Of a stretch of DNA of 64,000 nt, positions 7,798 to 16,559 are shown piece by piece. The position numbers were made by a program, and so were the translations under genes. The first letter of the stretch is position 1. Each line of letters begins with the position of its first letter. The notes under the pieces are model-generated. The model did no database searches and was not told where the DNA came from. It saw only the letters and a program-made list of their open reading frames with translations. The DNA is from Bdellovibrio sp. UBA4095 (GTDB lineage: Bacteria > Bdellovibrionota > Bdellovibrionia > Bdellovibrionales > Bdellovibrionaceae), in contig DFXZ01000004.1 of NCBI GenBank assembly GCA_002381805.1, positions 372,001-436,000 on the forward strand. The letters are read 5' to 3'.

Positions 7798-8834
7798 TGA
7801 GTCTGCCCGCTCATTTCATTCAGATTGATGAAGAGGGATTCGCAGTCAGTCGCGAGGTCCGCATACAAGATGAAGCCGTGGGCAGGGATATTCTTCAGAA
7901 TTTAAAGCAAGAGCAAGGTTCAGCGCTACTTAGCACATTCGGGGGGACTCCTGTCGTTGTCGAGGCGTTTGATGAACCTTTGATCGCCCAGCAAGTCCGT
8001 TTCGAAAATAACCATTGGTCGATTTTATGTCCTTATCAGACTGAATTTGATTTTAATTTAAATTCTCTCTCGCTTGATGAATGGGATCGCTTTCACGGCT
8101 ACACCACCTCGCAAGTTCCTTTCGTGATGTCTCGAAAAGCACAAGCTAGTTTCTTCAACATGCTTGAAGAATTCGGTGACGATTTCATTGTGTCCCAGGG
8201 CAAGACCTGGCCCATACCGGACTACTGGAAGCCGGAAAGCCAAGTCGAGAAAGAAGCTTACTGGACCGATATCTATCATCAAGAAGGAAATCCCGGATGG
8301 AACCTGGGGGAACCTGCTGAAGCTCTGAAAGACATGTTGCCGCGATTAAAGATTTCGCGTTGCCGAGTTCTAGTTTTAGGCTGCGGCGAAGGTCATGATG
8401 CTGCACTTTTTGCAGCATCGGGGCACGTCGTAACGGCAGTGGACATTTCGGCGGAAGCCATCGAAAGAGCGAGAAAGCTCTACGGACACATGGAAAACCT
8501 ACGTTTTGTGCAGTCAGATCTCTTTAATCTGCCGCGAGATTTTGATAAGTCTTTCGATATCGTTTTTGAGCACACTCTTTACTGCGCCATCAATCCTCAG
8601 CGTCGCAATGATTTGGTAAAAATCTGGAACCGAGTTTTGGTAGATGGTGGCCACCTGATGGGGGTGTTCTTTGCCTTTGAAAAACGCCAAGGCCCTCCCT
8701 TTGGCGGAAGCGAATGGGAATTGCGTCAGCGTTTAAAATCGTCTTATCAACCTATTTTTTGGGGGCGTTGGCAGAAATCCTTACCCCGTCGTCAAGGTCG
8801 CGAATTCTTCGTATACCTTCTGAAAGGTTCCTAG
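7797..8834 (+). CDS. TPMT-like SAM-dependent methyltransferase with an extra N-terminal domain
   Basis: A 345-residue protein. Residues about 150-345 form a class I methyltransferase of the thiopurine/thiol methyltransferase type: W-x(2)-I-Y-H-Q-E-G-N-P-G-W-N-L-G-E-P, then motif I V-L-V-L-G-C-G-E-G-H-D and the acidic V-T-A-V-D-I-S. The first 140 or so residues are an additional domain I do not recognise. Likely substrates are small thiols or other nucleophiles, but none can be named. Coupled by TAATG to the preceding exported protein and followed five bases later by a GNAT gene. Confidence 0.82.
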   Translation: MSLPAHFIQIDEEGFAVSREVRIQDEAVGRDILQNLKQEQGSALLSTFGGTPVVVEAFDEPLIAQQVRFENNHWSILCPYQTEFDFNLNSLSLDEWDRFHGYTTSQVPFVMSRKAQASFFNMLEEFGDDFIVSQGKTWPIPDYWKPESQVEKEAYWTDIYHQEGNPGWNLGEPAEALKDMLPRLKISRCRVLVLGCGEGHDAALFAASGHVVTAVDISAEAIERARKLYGHMENLRFVQSDLFNLPRDFDKSFDIVFEHTLYCAINPQRRNDLVKIWNRVLVDGGHLMGVFFAFEKRQGPPFGGSEWELRQRLKSSYQPIFWGRWQKSLPRRQGREFFVYLLKGS

Positions 8835-8839
8835 CTTTT

Positions 8840-9367
8840 ATGCACATCGAGTTCACTCAGGCTGATGAAAGTCACATTGAAGCCCTCGTTCAACTAGTGA
8901 ACTCCGCATATCGCGGCGACAGTTCCAAGAAAGGTTGGACAACCGAAGCCGATCTACTGGCCGGGCAACGCATTGACAGCCAACAAGTGGCAGAGCTGAT
9001 TAAAAAACAGAACTCCGTCATTCTGATCTCTGAAGATGATGACACCGGCAAGCTCCTGGGGTGCGTCCATTTGGAACAACAAGGGCAAAAATGCTATTTG
9101 GGAATGCTGACTGTAGATCCTACTCTGCAGAAAAAGGGCATCGGCAATATGCTTTTGGCGGAATCGGAGGCTTTTGCTCAGTTTTGGGATTGTACACACC
9201 TAAGAATGACTGTGATTTCCGTCCGAAGTGAGCTGATTGCTTGGTACGAAAAAAAAGGCTTTCGCAAGACATCTGAAACCCAACCCTTTCCTTACGGTGA
9301 TGAGAGATTCGGCATTCCAAAGGTTCCCGACCTTCATTTTGTGGCGATGGAAAAGCCTGTTCGCTAA
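8840..9367 (+). CDS. GNAT family N-acetyltransferase
   Basis: Acetyl-CoA-dependent acyltransferase of 175 residues. The GNAT core is clear: a central L-G-M-L-T-V-D-P strand, the acetyl-CoA loop Q-K-K-G-I-G-N-M-L-L, and near the end W-Y-E-K-K-G-F-R. The start ATG at 8840 follows the methyltransferase stop by five bases with GAAAGG upstream; a longer in-frame extension into the methyltransferase is unlikely. Substrate unknown. Confidence 0.87.
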   Translation: MHIEFTQADESHIEALVQLVNSAYRGDSSKKGWTTEADLLAGQRIDSQQVAELIKKQNSVILISEDDDTGKLLGCVHLEQQGQKCYLGMLTVDPTLQKKGIGNMLLAESEAFAQFWDCTHLRMTVISVRSELIAWYEKKGFRKTSETQPFPYGDERFGIPKVPDLHFVAMEKPVR

Positions 9368-9458
9368 TCATTCACCCAATGAATAATAACTTATACTCTA
9401 TGTATTAAAATTTCCTTCATTTTAGGTCCATAGTTGATCCTACAAAAAGGGGGTTAAC

Positions 9459-9989
9459 ATGACTTTGAAACTAGCGCTCATAGCCCTTTTGGGGTTCCTT
9501 GCCCCTTCAATCTCTTTGGCCGACAGCATGGGGCCAAATGGTGACAAGTTTTATGAAGAAGCTGCACACTATGAAAACTCTTGCTATCAAAAAACCTGCA
9601 CTGCTCCCTACTCTCATAAAATTGTCTACAACCAAAGAACTCGCTATAACAAACTTGATCAGCGAACCAAGGTGATTCTGCGTCAGGTGGCTATTCAACA
9701 AGCGACGCTTTGGGGAGACAGTCTTTTAAGCGATGGCTACTATTCTGTAAAACGCACGCGCTTGGATCACGTTCTCGCTTTCTATAAAAACGACACATTG
9801 ATTGGATATAAAATCAGATATTCTGAGAAAGCCTGGGATGTACGCGACTGTGGTTTCAACGGGCGACGCGACTCTTTGGTCCATTGCCCTCAAGGGCGCA
9901 TTGTAGAGGGCAGTTACGTTTCCGCTGACGCTCTTACATACTTCAGCGATGAAGAGCGCTACGCAGAATTCGCCTTCGGCCTTAAATAG
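9459..9989 (+). CDS. Secreted protein of unknown function
   Basis: A 176-residue protein with a clear signal peptide, probably cleaved after S-L-A near residue 21. The mature part has four cysteines in two pairs (around residues 42-46 and near the C-terminus), consistent with periplasmic disulfides. The C-terminal half (V-L-A-F-Y-K-N-D onwards) looks like a small alpha/beta domain. No family recognised. A G-rich site (AAAGGGGG) precedes the ATG. Its stop abuts directly on the convergent PLD gene with no intergenic base. Confidence 0.72.
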   Translation: MTLKLALIALLGFLAPSISLADSMGPNGDKFYEEAAHYENSCYQKTCTAPYSHKIVYNQRTRYNKLDQRTKVILRQVAIQQATLWGDSLLSDGYYSVKRTRLDHVLAFYKNDTLIGYKIRYSEKAWDVRDCGFNGRRDSLVHCPQGRIVEGSYVSADALTYFSDEERYAEFAFGLK

Positions 9990-12041
9990 CTATCGTTTTT
10001 CAATATCGTCTTTGGCGCGCAGAATTGCTGCCGCCAGATCATTTATCAAAGAACTTAGCTCGGGACTTAATTGCTTACCTCCTAAAGAAAGTTTCAACTG
10101 AGTCCCCTCAAAGAAGGGACCGACTTTTTCGCGGTCATTCCAATCTCGAGCAAATTCCTTTTCAAAATCACCAATTACATCCACATCAAAGATCTGGGCA
10201 CCGAACTCTCTGAAGCTGCCCTGCAAAGTATCCGGATTCAAATTCGACGAACCTACAAGCATCACCTTTCCATCGACTGAAGTGATCTTACGGTGGTTTT
10301 CCTGATGATATTCCTGCTTCCTTCCGTTGGGAAAATGGGCTTCTATTCCCAGAGTTTTACGAGCACGCACTTCGATGCCGTGTTTTAAAAGCTGTTCCAA
10401 GAAAATGGTGTTTGGCAGTCCTCCCATACGAAAATTTCCGTTATGATCGGCCAGGATTTTAATCTTCAGAGACGGCTTCTGCGCTTTTCTCTTCATTAGT
10501 GCATCAGCAATGTATTTATCATAGACAAACAAGTGCTCCATGTAGATATGACTTTCCGCCTTGGCGATCATGTCTATCAGCATGTTTCTGGTGTCCTTGA
10601 TCTTTCCATCTACGTTAGCTTCTGCCAAACGCACAACTTGGCTTCCCACTGCAGGATAGTGAGTCCTCTTCAATCTGAACCACTCCAAGATCTCTTTTCG
10701 GCGCGGCAAGTAGGCTTCATTTGAAAAACCTTGTTCTTTAAAATAGAACCATTTTCTTTCCTGCGGATCCAAGGTCAAAGCTGCTTCCACATCGTCATAA
10801 TAGGCCTCCTGTACCATCGCAGCAGCAGGACCTTTTACGTATAGAGCGTTGTCGTAATAGTAACCACCACTGTGATCAGACCAGTTCTTGGAACCAAAAT
10901 AAGCTTGAGGAGCATCAGACTCCGCATCGACTACAATAACTTTGCTATGATCGATTTTCGATTCATAGTAAGTCGACCTTTTTTCCAAAGCCTTAAACGT
11001 CTCTTCAGTTTTAGGTACAAAGTTTGTCAATCCAAAGGGAATTCCCGGTGGATGACGCTGAATATTGGCCTGCATTAAGAACACACTGCCCTTTAAGGCT
11101 GACTCTGAGGTGATGCGATCTCTTATGTATTCAAAGATCGGCATCATCTCCTCTTTCATATTATAGTTGGTGGCATAGTCGTGCAAAATTAAGACTTTGA
11201 AGTTTGGGTTCTTGGCCTTTTTTAAAACCGTTTGATCCAAGAGAAATTTGCTCAACGTGCCGCCCATGGTCCCACCGAACAAAAAGATATCTATGAAAAT
11301 CGAATCTTCAGCCGACAAAATCATGTCGCGAATTTTAGCGAACATGGGATCTTTAAAAGACGGATGACCTTCGTCAGCGTTTGATAACGGCATTTTCATA
11401 TAGGGCTGACTGAAATCCAACTTGCCCCCAGCAAAAATAACACGATCATTAAACCACTGAATACGTTCCGGAGAAATTTCATTATGGCTGACTAATTCGA
11501 CAAGATTTCCTGGAATATATCCGGTTGCTGCCAAAGAGTACGGATCAGCCTCTGGAAACCTCTTCAAGATATCCATCGTAAGTTCCTGGGAATCCAATGA
11601 CAACGAATTCACCCCAGCCCAGGAGTTCATCAGCGCCCGAGCTTCTTTTTGGGCCTGCTTGTTTTTCTTTAGCGGATCATCCGCATAGTCGCGCAAAACT
11701 TGCATTCTTGTTTGCAACCAGTACCACATGACTCGGGATTCATTTTTCCCGTGGGCCTTCACGAACTTCCAATAAACAAGAGGTAACAGAATCTTTTCAG
11801 GGATTTTTGACTCATACTCCCTGATAAATTCGCGTGCCAGCTTCTGTTGATTCTTGTTCAACTTCGACACCTCTGACAGCAAAGTCTCGGGCCGCCGGCA
11901 GCCTTCTGGCTGAAACAAGACAGGAAATTCTTTTTTATAGAACTCAACAGCCTTTATTCGCTCGCTTAAAGAGACGCTTTGGCCTTCTGCCACTGCTACA
12001 CAAAGAAGGCTAGCTGCAAGAGCTAATTTCCACTTTTTCAT
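9990..12041 (-). CDS. Secreted phospholipase D-family protein with two HKD motifs
   Basis: A 683-residue protein with an N-terminal signal peptide ending near A-E-G-Q. It has two PLD catalytic motifs of the form H-x-K-x4-D: H-S-K-V-I-V-V-D followed by F-G-S-K-N-W-S-D, and H-R-K-I-T-S-V-D followed by V-G-S-S-N-L-N-P-D. This is the cardiolipin-synthase/PLD architecture, so it should hydrolyse or transfer phosphodiester groups in the periplasm or outside the cell. The start overlaps the upstream lipoprotein gene (ATGA), suggesting that the two are made together. Attack on prey phospholipids is an attractive but unproven role. Confidence 0.87.
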   Translation of the reverse strand: MKKWKLALAASLLCVAVAEGQSVSLSERIKAVEFYKKEFPVLFQPEGCRRPETLLSEVSKLNKNQQKLAREFIREYESKIPEKILLPLVYWKFVKAHGKNESRVMWYWLQTRMQVLRDYADDPLKKNKQAQKEARALMNSWAGVNSLSLDSQELTMDILKRFPEADPYSLAATGYIPGNLVELVSHNEISPERIQWFNDRVIFAGGKLDFSQPYMKMPLSNADEGHPSFKDPMFAKIRDMILSAEDSIFIDIFLFGGTMGGTLSKFLLDQTVLKKAKNPNFKVLILHDYATNYNMKEEMMPIFEYIRDRITSESALKGSVFLMQANIQRHPPGIPFGLTNFVPKTEETFKALEKRSTYYESKIDHSKVIVVDAESDAPQAYFGSKNWSDHSGGYYYDNALYVKGPAAAMVQEAYYDDVEAALTLDPQERKWFYFKEQGFSNEAYLPRRKEILEWFRLKRTHYPAVGSQVVRLAEANVDGKIKDTRNMLIDMIAKAESHIYMEHLFVYDKYIADALMKRKAQKPSLKIKILADHNGNFRMGGLPNTIFLEQLLKHGIEVRARKTLGIEAHFPNGRKQEYHQENHRKITSVDGKVMLVGSSNLNPDTLQGSFREFGAQIFDVDVIGDFEKEFARDWNDREKVGPFFEGTQLKLSLGGKQLSPELSSLINDLAAAILRAKDDIEKR

Positions 12042-13243
12042 CTAACACCTCTTTTAAATAGTGAGCTTATAGCGAGATATCTTTCCAGTTCGGAAGTGCA
12101 ACGATTAATAAATCTGTTTTTAGCTGCGCTTAGCGCTGCATACTCGTCGGCAGGATAATCTGTGCTGCCCCTGTTTTCAAAAGCCACAACTTTCGCCTCT
12201 GATCGAACCGAGTCATAGTTTCCGTCCTTCAAGTTGTAGACAATTTTGCTTAATGTAAAATTGATTTTACCTCGAGCATTGCTGTTTTGAGAAATTAGAA
12301 AGCTCCCAGTGTTGATTGAAGTTCCCGCGCTGGAATCATTAGGCAGCAAGTCGGCTCGACCTTCGTTCGTTGCTGCAACAATACCGGGATAGATCTCAAT
12401 GGATTCATCTGTCGGCAATATATTTGCTAAATTAAAATTTTGGTAAACATCGACTGTGAAAAACTGGGCTGACGTTTTGTCTTTGGGCTGAACCTGCATG
12501 ACAAAGTCATCACAACGAACCGAGCGATTTAAATCAGCAACGCGGAAGTAACGACGATAACGTACAAAGCCCTGTACGCCTCTTTTCTTCAGACTTGGAA
12601 GTTTAAGCTTCGGATTTACATCAACTATTTTTACAAACAAGGTCACAACCCCACCCAAGTAATCCGCCTGCCCTTGCTTTGGGACTAAATAAGAATTGCG
12701 TAAAAACGTTCTGGTCGGAGAGAAAGACTCGATGCGACTCCACTTTTCACTAAGCCGGGAAGTCTCTTGCAGGTGCACCAATTGATTGCTGCTCATCTCA
12801 GGTAAGAAAGAGTTTTTTTCATTGGGCTCTGGCAGAAAGTATAGATCCGCCTGCAGTCCAAGGTTGATAATTTTATAAATGCGCAAAGTCTTTATGAAGT
12901 TTTCAATAACTGCGTCTTTGAGCTCTCCTGCAACTACTTTTGCCAGACCTTGCTCAGGAGTGTCCCCTCCCAAACTTTCTACAAGGGCCTGCTGCAGGGA
13001 CTTCCGTGCTTGCTCCGAGAGGTATTTTTCATCTCCATCAGTGTGGAATTTTATCTGCATAGTACGGCGATAGTCTTGAGTTGGCGAATCGCCTTTTAGA
13101 ATCTGCGAAAGAGCCTCGTGCGACTTCTCGGAAATAAGCTCCCGACCTTGTTTAGCAGAAGCTGGCTCTCTTACATCTTTGTGGGTGCAAGAAAGACCTA
13201 CGAACAGAAATACGGCCGAAAGTGCAAGATAACAGCTGCGCAT
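12038..13243 (-). CDS. Lipoprotein of unknown function, partner of the secreted PLD
   Basis: A 401-residue protein with a canonical lipobox (F-V-G-L-S-C, Cys19). The ATG at 13241-13243 is preceded by GGGGGAT; a longer frame adds ten poorly supported residues. The rest is a soluble beta-rich domain with no recognised family. The four-base overlap with the PLD gene downstream suggests translational coupling and a shared function at the envelope. Confidence 0.78.
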   Translation of the reverse strand: MRSCYLALSAVFLFVGLSCTHKDVREPASAKQGRELISEKSHEALSQILKGDSPTQDYRRTMQIKFHTDGDEKYLSEQARKSLQQALVESLGGDTPEQGLAKVVAGELKDAVIENFIKTLRIYKIINLGLQADLYFLPEPNEKNSFLPEMSSNQLVHLQETSRLSEKWSRIESFSPTRTFLRNSYLVPKQGQADYLGGVVTLFVKIVDVNPKLKLPSLKKRGVQGFVRYRRYFRVADLNRSVRCDDFVMQVQPKDKTSAQFFTVDVYQNFNLANILPTDESIEIYPGIVAATNEGRADLLPNDSSAGTSINTGSFLISQNSNARGKINFTLSKIVYNLKDGNYDSVRSEAKVVAFENRGSTDYPADEYAALSAAKNRFINRCTSELERYLAISSLFKRGVR

Positions 13244-13358
13244 GGAATATCCCCCATGCTTAAAAATAAACAATTCTCAGCTATTACTCGATGAAGAACT
13301 GCCAAATGGCAGGATTCTAGACGATTTCCTAGGGCGAATGCCTAAGAAGGCGGGATAA

Positions 13359-13736
13359 CGGTTTTGCTATAAGCCGGATTCTGTCCCGAACACCTGGTCC
13401 CATAATTTGTCCCGATGCTCATGGATGATCATTCCTCTAGGAGTGACATTACTGTCACCCTCAAGCGATCTTACCCGAAGACTACGGACTGGCCGTCCTA
13501 CTAATGCCTTCCTATTTGATCTTGCTCCGCGCAGAGTTTGGCTGTTTTCACTCCGGCAGCTCCCCTGACCCTCCCGTTCCCGGTGTCAGGCTCATAGCCC
13601 CGGACATTCTCTCTGTTCCACTGTTCCTAACATTACTGCCGAGGGGCATTACCCCTTGCGCCGCCATATGGAGTCCGGACTTTCCTCTCTTTTTTCAAGT
13701 ATTTACAGAATTTTAGAGCGATCATCCACAAAACCG
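13359..13736 (-). ncRNA. rnpB: RNase P RNA (rnpB, class A)
   Basis: Catalytic RNA that matures tRNA 5' ends. On the minus strand the 5' part contains the universal GGAAAGTCCGGACTCC (plus-strand 13670-13685). The 3' end contains GACAGAATCCGGCTTAT (13369-13385). Between them are the conserved GCAAGATCAAATAGG and GGAACAGAGAG elements. I set the ends by the P1 helix: CGGTTTTG at the 5' end (13729-13736) pairs with CAAAACCG at the 3' end (13359-13366). The length of about 378 nt is normal. Confidence 0.95.
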
Positions 13737-13835
13737 AAAGAGATTTCTAACACCTCCCAGCAAAAAGCGCAAGAGGGTTTTCATCATCACCTTTTTATTT
13801 TACTTTCAAAGCAGCGATTACAAAAGGATTTATTT

Positions 13836-14300
13836 ATGAAGATCTTAGTTTCTTTACTGGCTTTTGCTATGACTCTTACTTCGGCAGCCCCTTCCCTAGC
13901 AGCAGGTGGCGGCGAGGAGCATGGAGGCGGACATCACGCCTTGGAAGAACGCATGAATGCTCTGTTTCCTCAACCACAACCACAGTCTGAACGTCGTGAT
14001 CTCCCTGCCGTTCCTGAGCTGACTTCCCCAGCATTTTATTCAGCTGTAGCGGGTGACAAAGCTCTGCTGCAGTGGAAGCCTCTTGAGGGCGTCAACATGT
14101 ACCACGTTCAGGTTGCCACTGATGCAGAATTTAAGTGGCTGGTTTTAGACAATGTTAATGTTAAGGAAACTTCTCTCGAAGTGACTGGCTTGGAAGCAGG
14201 CAAAAGCTATTTCTGGAGAGTTGCAGCTGTTCGCAATAACAACTGGTCCACTTTTAGAAAAAGTACTTTTGCCAGATCCATGTTTACCACTAGCAAATAG
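13836..14300 (+). CDS. Exported fibronectin type III-like protein
   Basis: A 154-residue protein with a signal peptide (cleavage near S-L-A-A), a His/Gly-rich linker and a C-terminal FnIII-like beta-sandwich: L-L-Q-W-K-P-L-E-G-V-N-M-Y-H-V-Q-V-A, then G-L-E-A-G-K-S-Y-F-W-R-V-A-A-V. Such domains mediate extracellular binding. The ATG at 13836 has AAAAGGATT upstream; the frame extends further back but only through the RNase P promoter region. Followed by a strong terminator. Confidence 0.78.
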   Translation: MKILVSLLAFAMTLTSAAPSLAAGGGEEHGGGHHALEERMNALFPQPQPQSERRDLPAVPELTSPAFYSAVAGDKALLQWKPLEGVNMYHVQVATDAEFKWLVLDNVNVKETSLEVTGLEAGKSYFWRVAAVRNNNWSTFRKSTFARSMFTTSK

Positions 14301-14320
14301 CTCGTCGGTTACAGTGATGA

Positions 14321-14716
14321 CTACATCCGAAGGCTCTCTCGAGAGCCTTCTTTTATTTGTACAGTCATACCAGACATTTTCCGACAATCCTCGGCGCATC
14401 GTCGACAAACTTTTGCACACTTTTTAAAGACCTCATCCTGTTCATACTTTTCGCACTCAACTGCACACCTCTGGCAAACTTCGAAACAAAGTTCACATGA
14501 TTGATGATGGAACTCCGATTCCGCGGCCATCATCCGAACCGATAGCTGGCAGACATCCGCACATTGAAACAGCAGCCCAAGAATTGTAGAACCTGCGGAC
14601 ACTCCTTGCTGAGTCAGGCAATAGTGAGCTGTCTCCAGGCAAGTGCGCGAACACGACTGGCAACTTTCAATACATCTGCTCATATCCGAATCTTGCACTT
14701 GGTATGTGCTAGGCAT
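14321..14716 (-). CDS. Cys-rich four-helix-bundle copper-storage-like protein (DUF326/Csp)
   Basis: A 131-residue protein with about seventeen cysteines in repeated C-x2-C and C-x3-C patterns along predicted helices (for example C-I-E-S-C-Q-S-C-S-R-T-C and C-R-R-C-A-E-D-C). This matches the Csp family, which binds many Cu(I) ions inside a four-helix bundle. No signal peptide is visible, so it should be cytosolic, as for Csp3. The start at 14714-14716 is fixed by GGAGGAATTT. Divergent from the hybrid histidine kinase. Confidence 0.85.
   Translation of the reverse strand: MPSTYQVQDSDMSRCIESCQSCSRTCLETAHYCLTQQGVSAGSTILGLLFQCADVCQLSVRMMAAESEFHHQSCELCFEVCQRCAVECEKYEQDEVFKKCAKVCRRCAEDCRKMSGMTVQIKEGSRESLRM
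14329..14357 (+). terminator. Terminator of the FnIII gene, lying inside the opposite gene
   Basis: GAAGGCTCTC (14329-14338) / GAGAGCCTTC (14341-14350) followed by TTTTATTT. It lies within the last codons of the convergent copper-storage-like gene, so the same bases act as terminator on one strand and coding sequence on the other. Confidence 0.75.
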
Positions 14717-14809
14717 AAATTCCTCCTTGAATAAATGGACAAACACGACGTAAGCATCATTATAAATCGCTTCTCTCGCCGCAGCAGAAAAGAATGAAAT
14801 CTCTTGATG

Positions 14810-14869
14810 AACAGCATGGCGATTTAAAATTAAAAATCAAAACACAAAGCAATTCGTCGCAATGCTGTT
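14810..14869. repeat. Long-spaced inverted repeat between copper-storage and kinase genes
   Basis: AACAGCATGGCGA (14810-14822) and TCGCAATGCTGTT (14857-14869) are reverse complements with one mismatch in 13, separated by a 34-nt A-rich spacer. It lies in the 250-bp divergent promoter region, in which I see no gene. It could be a pair of operator half-sites or a large stem-loop in a leader transcript. Confidence 0.55.
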
Positions 14870-14966
14870 AGGCGACACCATATTCACGCCCAGTGATTAC
14901 AAACCTTTAATCTCAGACAGTTTTTGTAATTTTAAATATGACCACATAGTTGGTTAGAATCATGTC

Positions 14967-16559
14967 ATGAGTCACTCCGTTTATGAGGCCTTACTAAATT
15001 CTAATGCAGTCATTGAGTTTGATGTTCAAGGTCAAATCTTATGGGCCAATCAAAATTTCCTGAATCTGACTGGTTACGACCTGGATGAGATTGTCGGCAA
15101 ACATCGCTCGATCTTTCTTCCGGAGTTTCATCAGCACGAGCTCGAGTATCAGGAAATGTGGACACAGCTGATTCAGGGACAGATTCAAACCGGAGAGTTC
15201 AAGAGGGTCACAAAAAGTAAGGGTTCGATTTGGATTCAAGGCTCTTACACTCCGGTCCTTGGAAAAGATGGAAAGGTCGTAAAAATCGTCAAGCTGGCGA
15301 TTGATATTACAGAGAAAAAGAAGTTGGCAGACCACCTCGAAAAGAAGAATCGGGAACTTTTGACGACCGCTACAAAAGCAAAAGCCGCGACCTATGCAAA
15401 ATCCATATTTCTTGCAAACATGAGCCACGAGATTCGCACTCCTTTAAACTCGATTATTGGAATCACAGACACTCTGGCCGAGACCCAACTGAATGACCAA
15501 CAAAGTAGCTATATTGAAATTTTAAGAAGAGCCAATCATCAATTAATGACAATTATCAACGATATCCTGGATCTTTCGAAGGTCGAAGCCGGAGAAGTGC
15601 AGTTAAAGTCACAGCCTTTTGGTCTTAGCCAGCTCTTGGATGACCTTATTGCTGTCTTGGGGTTTCGAGTAAAAGAAAAAGGCCTATCGCTTTCGGTCGA
15701 AGTCGATCCCGACGTTGAAAAGTTTCTGATCGGCGATTCCGATCGGCTGCGCCAAGTCCTCGTCAATTTAATTAACAACGCAATTAAATTTACACCTTCC
15801 GGTTATATTCGCTTGCGGATCGTGAAAAACAGAACAGCAAAGCCTGGAAATATCCTCTTCTGCGTGGAAGACAGCGGGATTGGAATCAAAAAAGATAAAC
15901 ACAAAGATATCTTTTTGCCCTTTACCCAAGCGGATGCGGCAACAACTCGGCGATATGGCGGAACCGGACTGGGTCTTTCTATTACGAAAAAGATCGTCGA
16001 TCTTATGGGCGGAAAGATCTGGGTAGAGAGCGAAGTTAACGTGGGCAGTACATTCTATTTCACCGTCAATTTAAACCCGACGACTGAAAAGAAAATCAAG
16101 AAGCAAGGGCCGCTCAGTACTCCTTTCCAACTGACTGATCCAGAGCATTACATTCTGAAAAGTCCTCTGAAGATTCTGATTGTCGATGATGTGGATGATA
16201 ATCGAAATCTTTTTGGTATTTACTTACAAAACACGCCTCATAAGATTAACTATGCAGAAAGCGGAATTGAGGCCTACCGAAAAGTTCAAGAAGAATATTT
16301 TGACGTGATATTTATGGATGTCCAAATGCCAGAGATGGACGGCTACGAAGCAACTCGCTTAATTCGTAAGTATGAAATTCTCGAAGGACGAACACCTTCA
16401 AAAATATATGCCTGCACGGCAAACGCCTTCCCTGAAGATATTGAGAAGAGTTTGAAAGCAGGTTGCGACATGCATCTTTCAAAACCTGTAAAGAAAGACA
16501 CCCTCCTCCAAGCACTCAAGATCAGACCTTCTCGACCTCAGCAAGAAGCTGTTCATTAA
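14967..16559 (+). CDS. PAS-domain hybrid sensor histidine kinase with receiver domain
   Basis: A 530-residue protein without membrane segments. It has an N-terminal PAS domain (about 1-118, with N-F-L-N-L-T-G-Y and the PAC tail), a HisKA dimerisation domain with H154 in N-M-S-H-E-I-R-T-P-L, a HATPase domain with N (L-I-N-N-A-I-K-F-T), G1 (D-S-G-I-G-I) and G2 (G-G-T-G-L-G-L), and a receiver with phospho-acceptor D451 in F-M-D-V-Q-M-P-E-M-D-G. A cytosolic hybrid kinase passing phosphate within itself; signal and downstream partner unknown. Its last 38 bases overlap the convergent deaminase gene. Confidence 0.93.
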   Translation: MSHSVYEALLNSNAVIEFDVQGQILWANQNFLNLTGYDLDEIVGKHRSIFLPEFHQHELEYQEMWTQLIQGQIQTGEFKRVTKSKGSIWIQGSYTPVLGKDGKVVKIVKLAIDITEKKKLADHLEKKNRELLTTATKAKAATYAKSIFLANMSHEIRTPLNSIIGITDTLAETQLNDQQSSYIEILRRANHQLMTIINDILDLSKVEAGEVQLKSQPFGLSQLLDDLIAVLGFRVKEKGLSLSVEVDPDVEKFLIGDSDRLRQVLVNLINNAIKFTPSGYIRLRIVKNRTAKPGNILFCVEDSGIGIKKDKHKDIFLPFTQADAATTRRYGGTGLGLSITKKIVDLMGGKIWVESEVNVGSTFYFTVNLNPTTEKKIKKQGPLSTPFQLTDPEHYILKSPLKILIVDDVDDNRNLFGIYLQNTPHKINYAESGIEAYRKVQEEYFDVIFMDVQMPEMDGYEATRLIRKYEILEGRTPSKIYACTANAFPEDIEKSLKAGCDMHLSKPVKKDTLLQALKIRPSRPQQEAVH

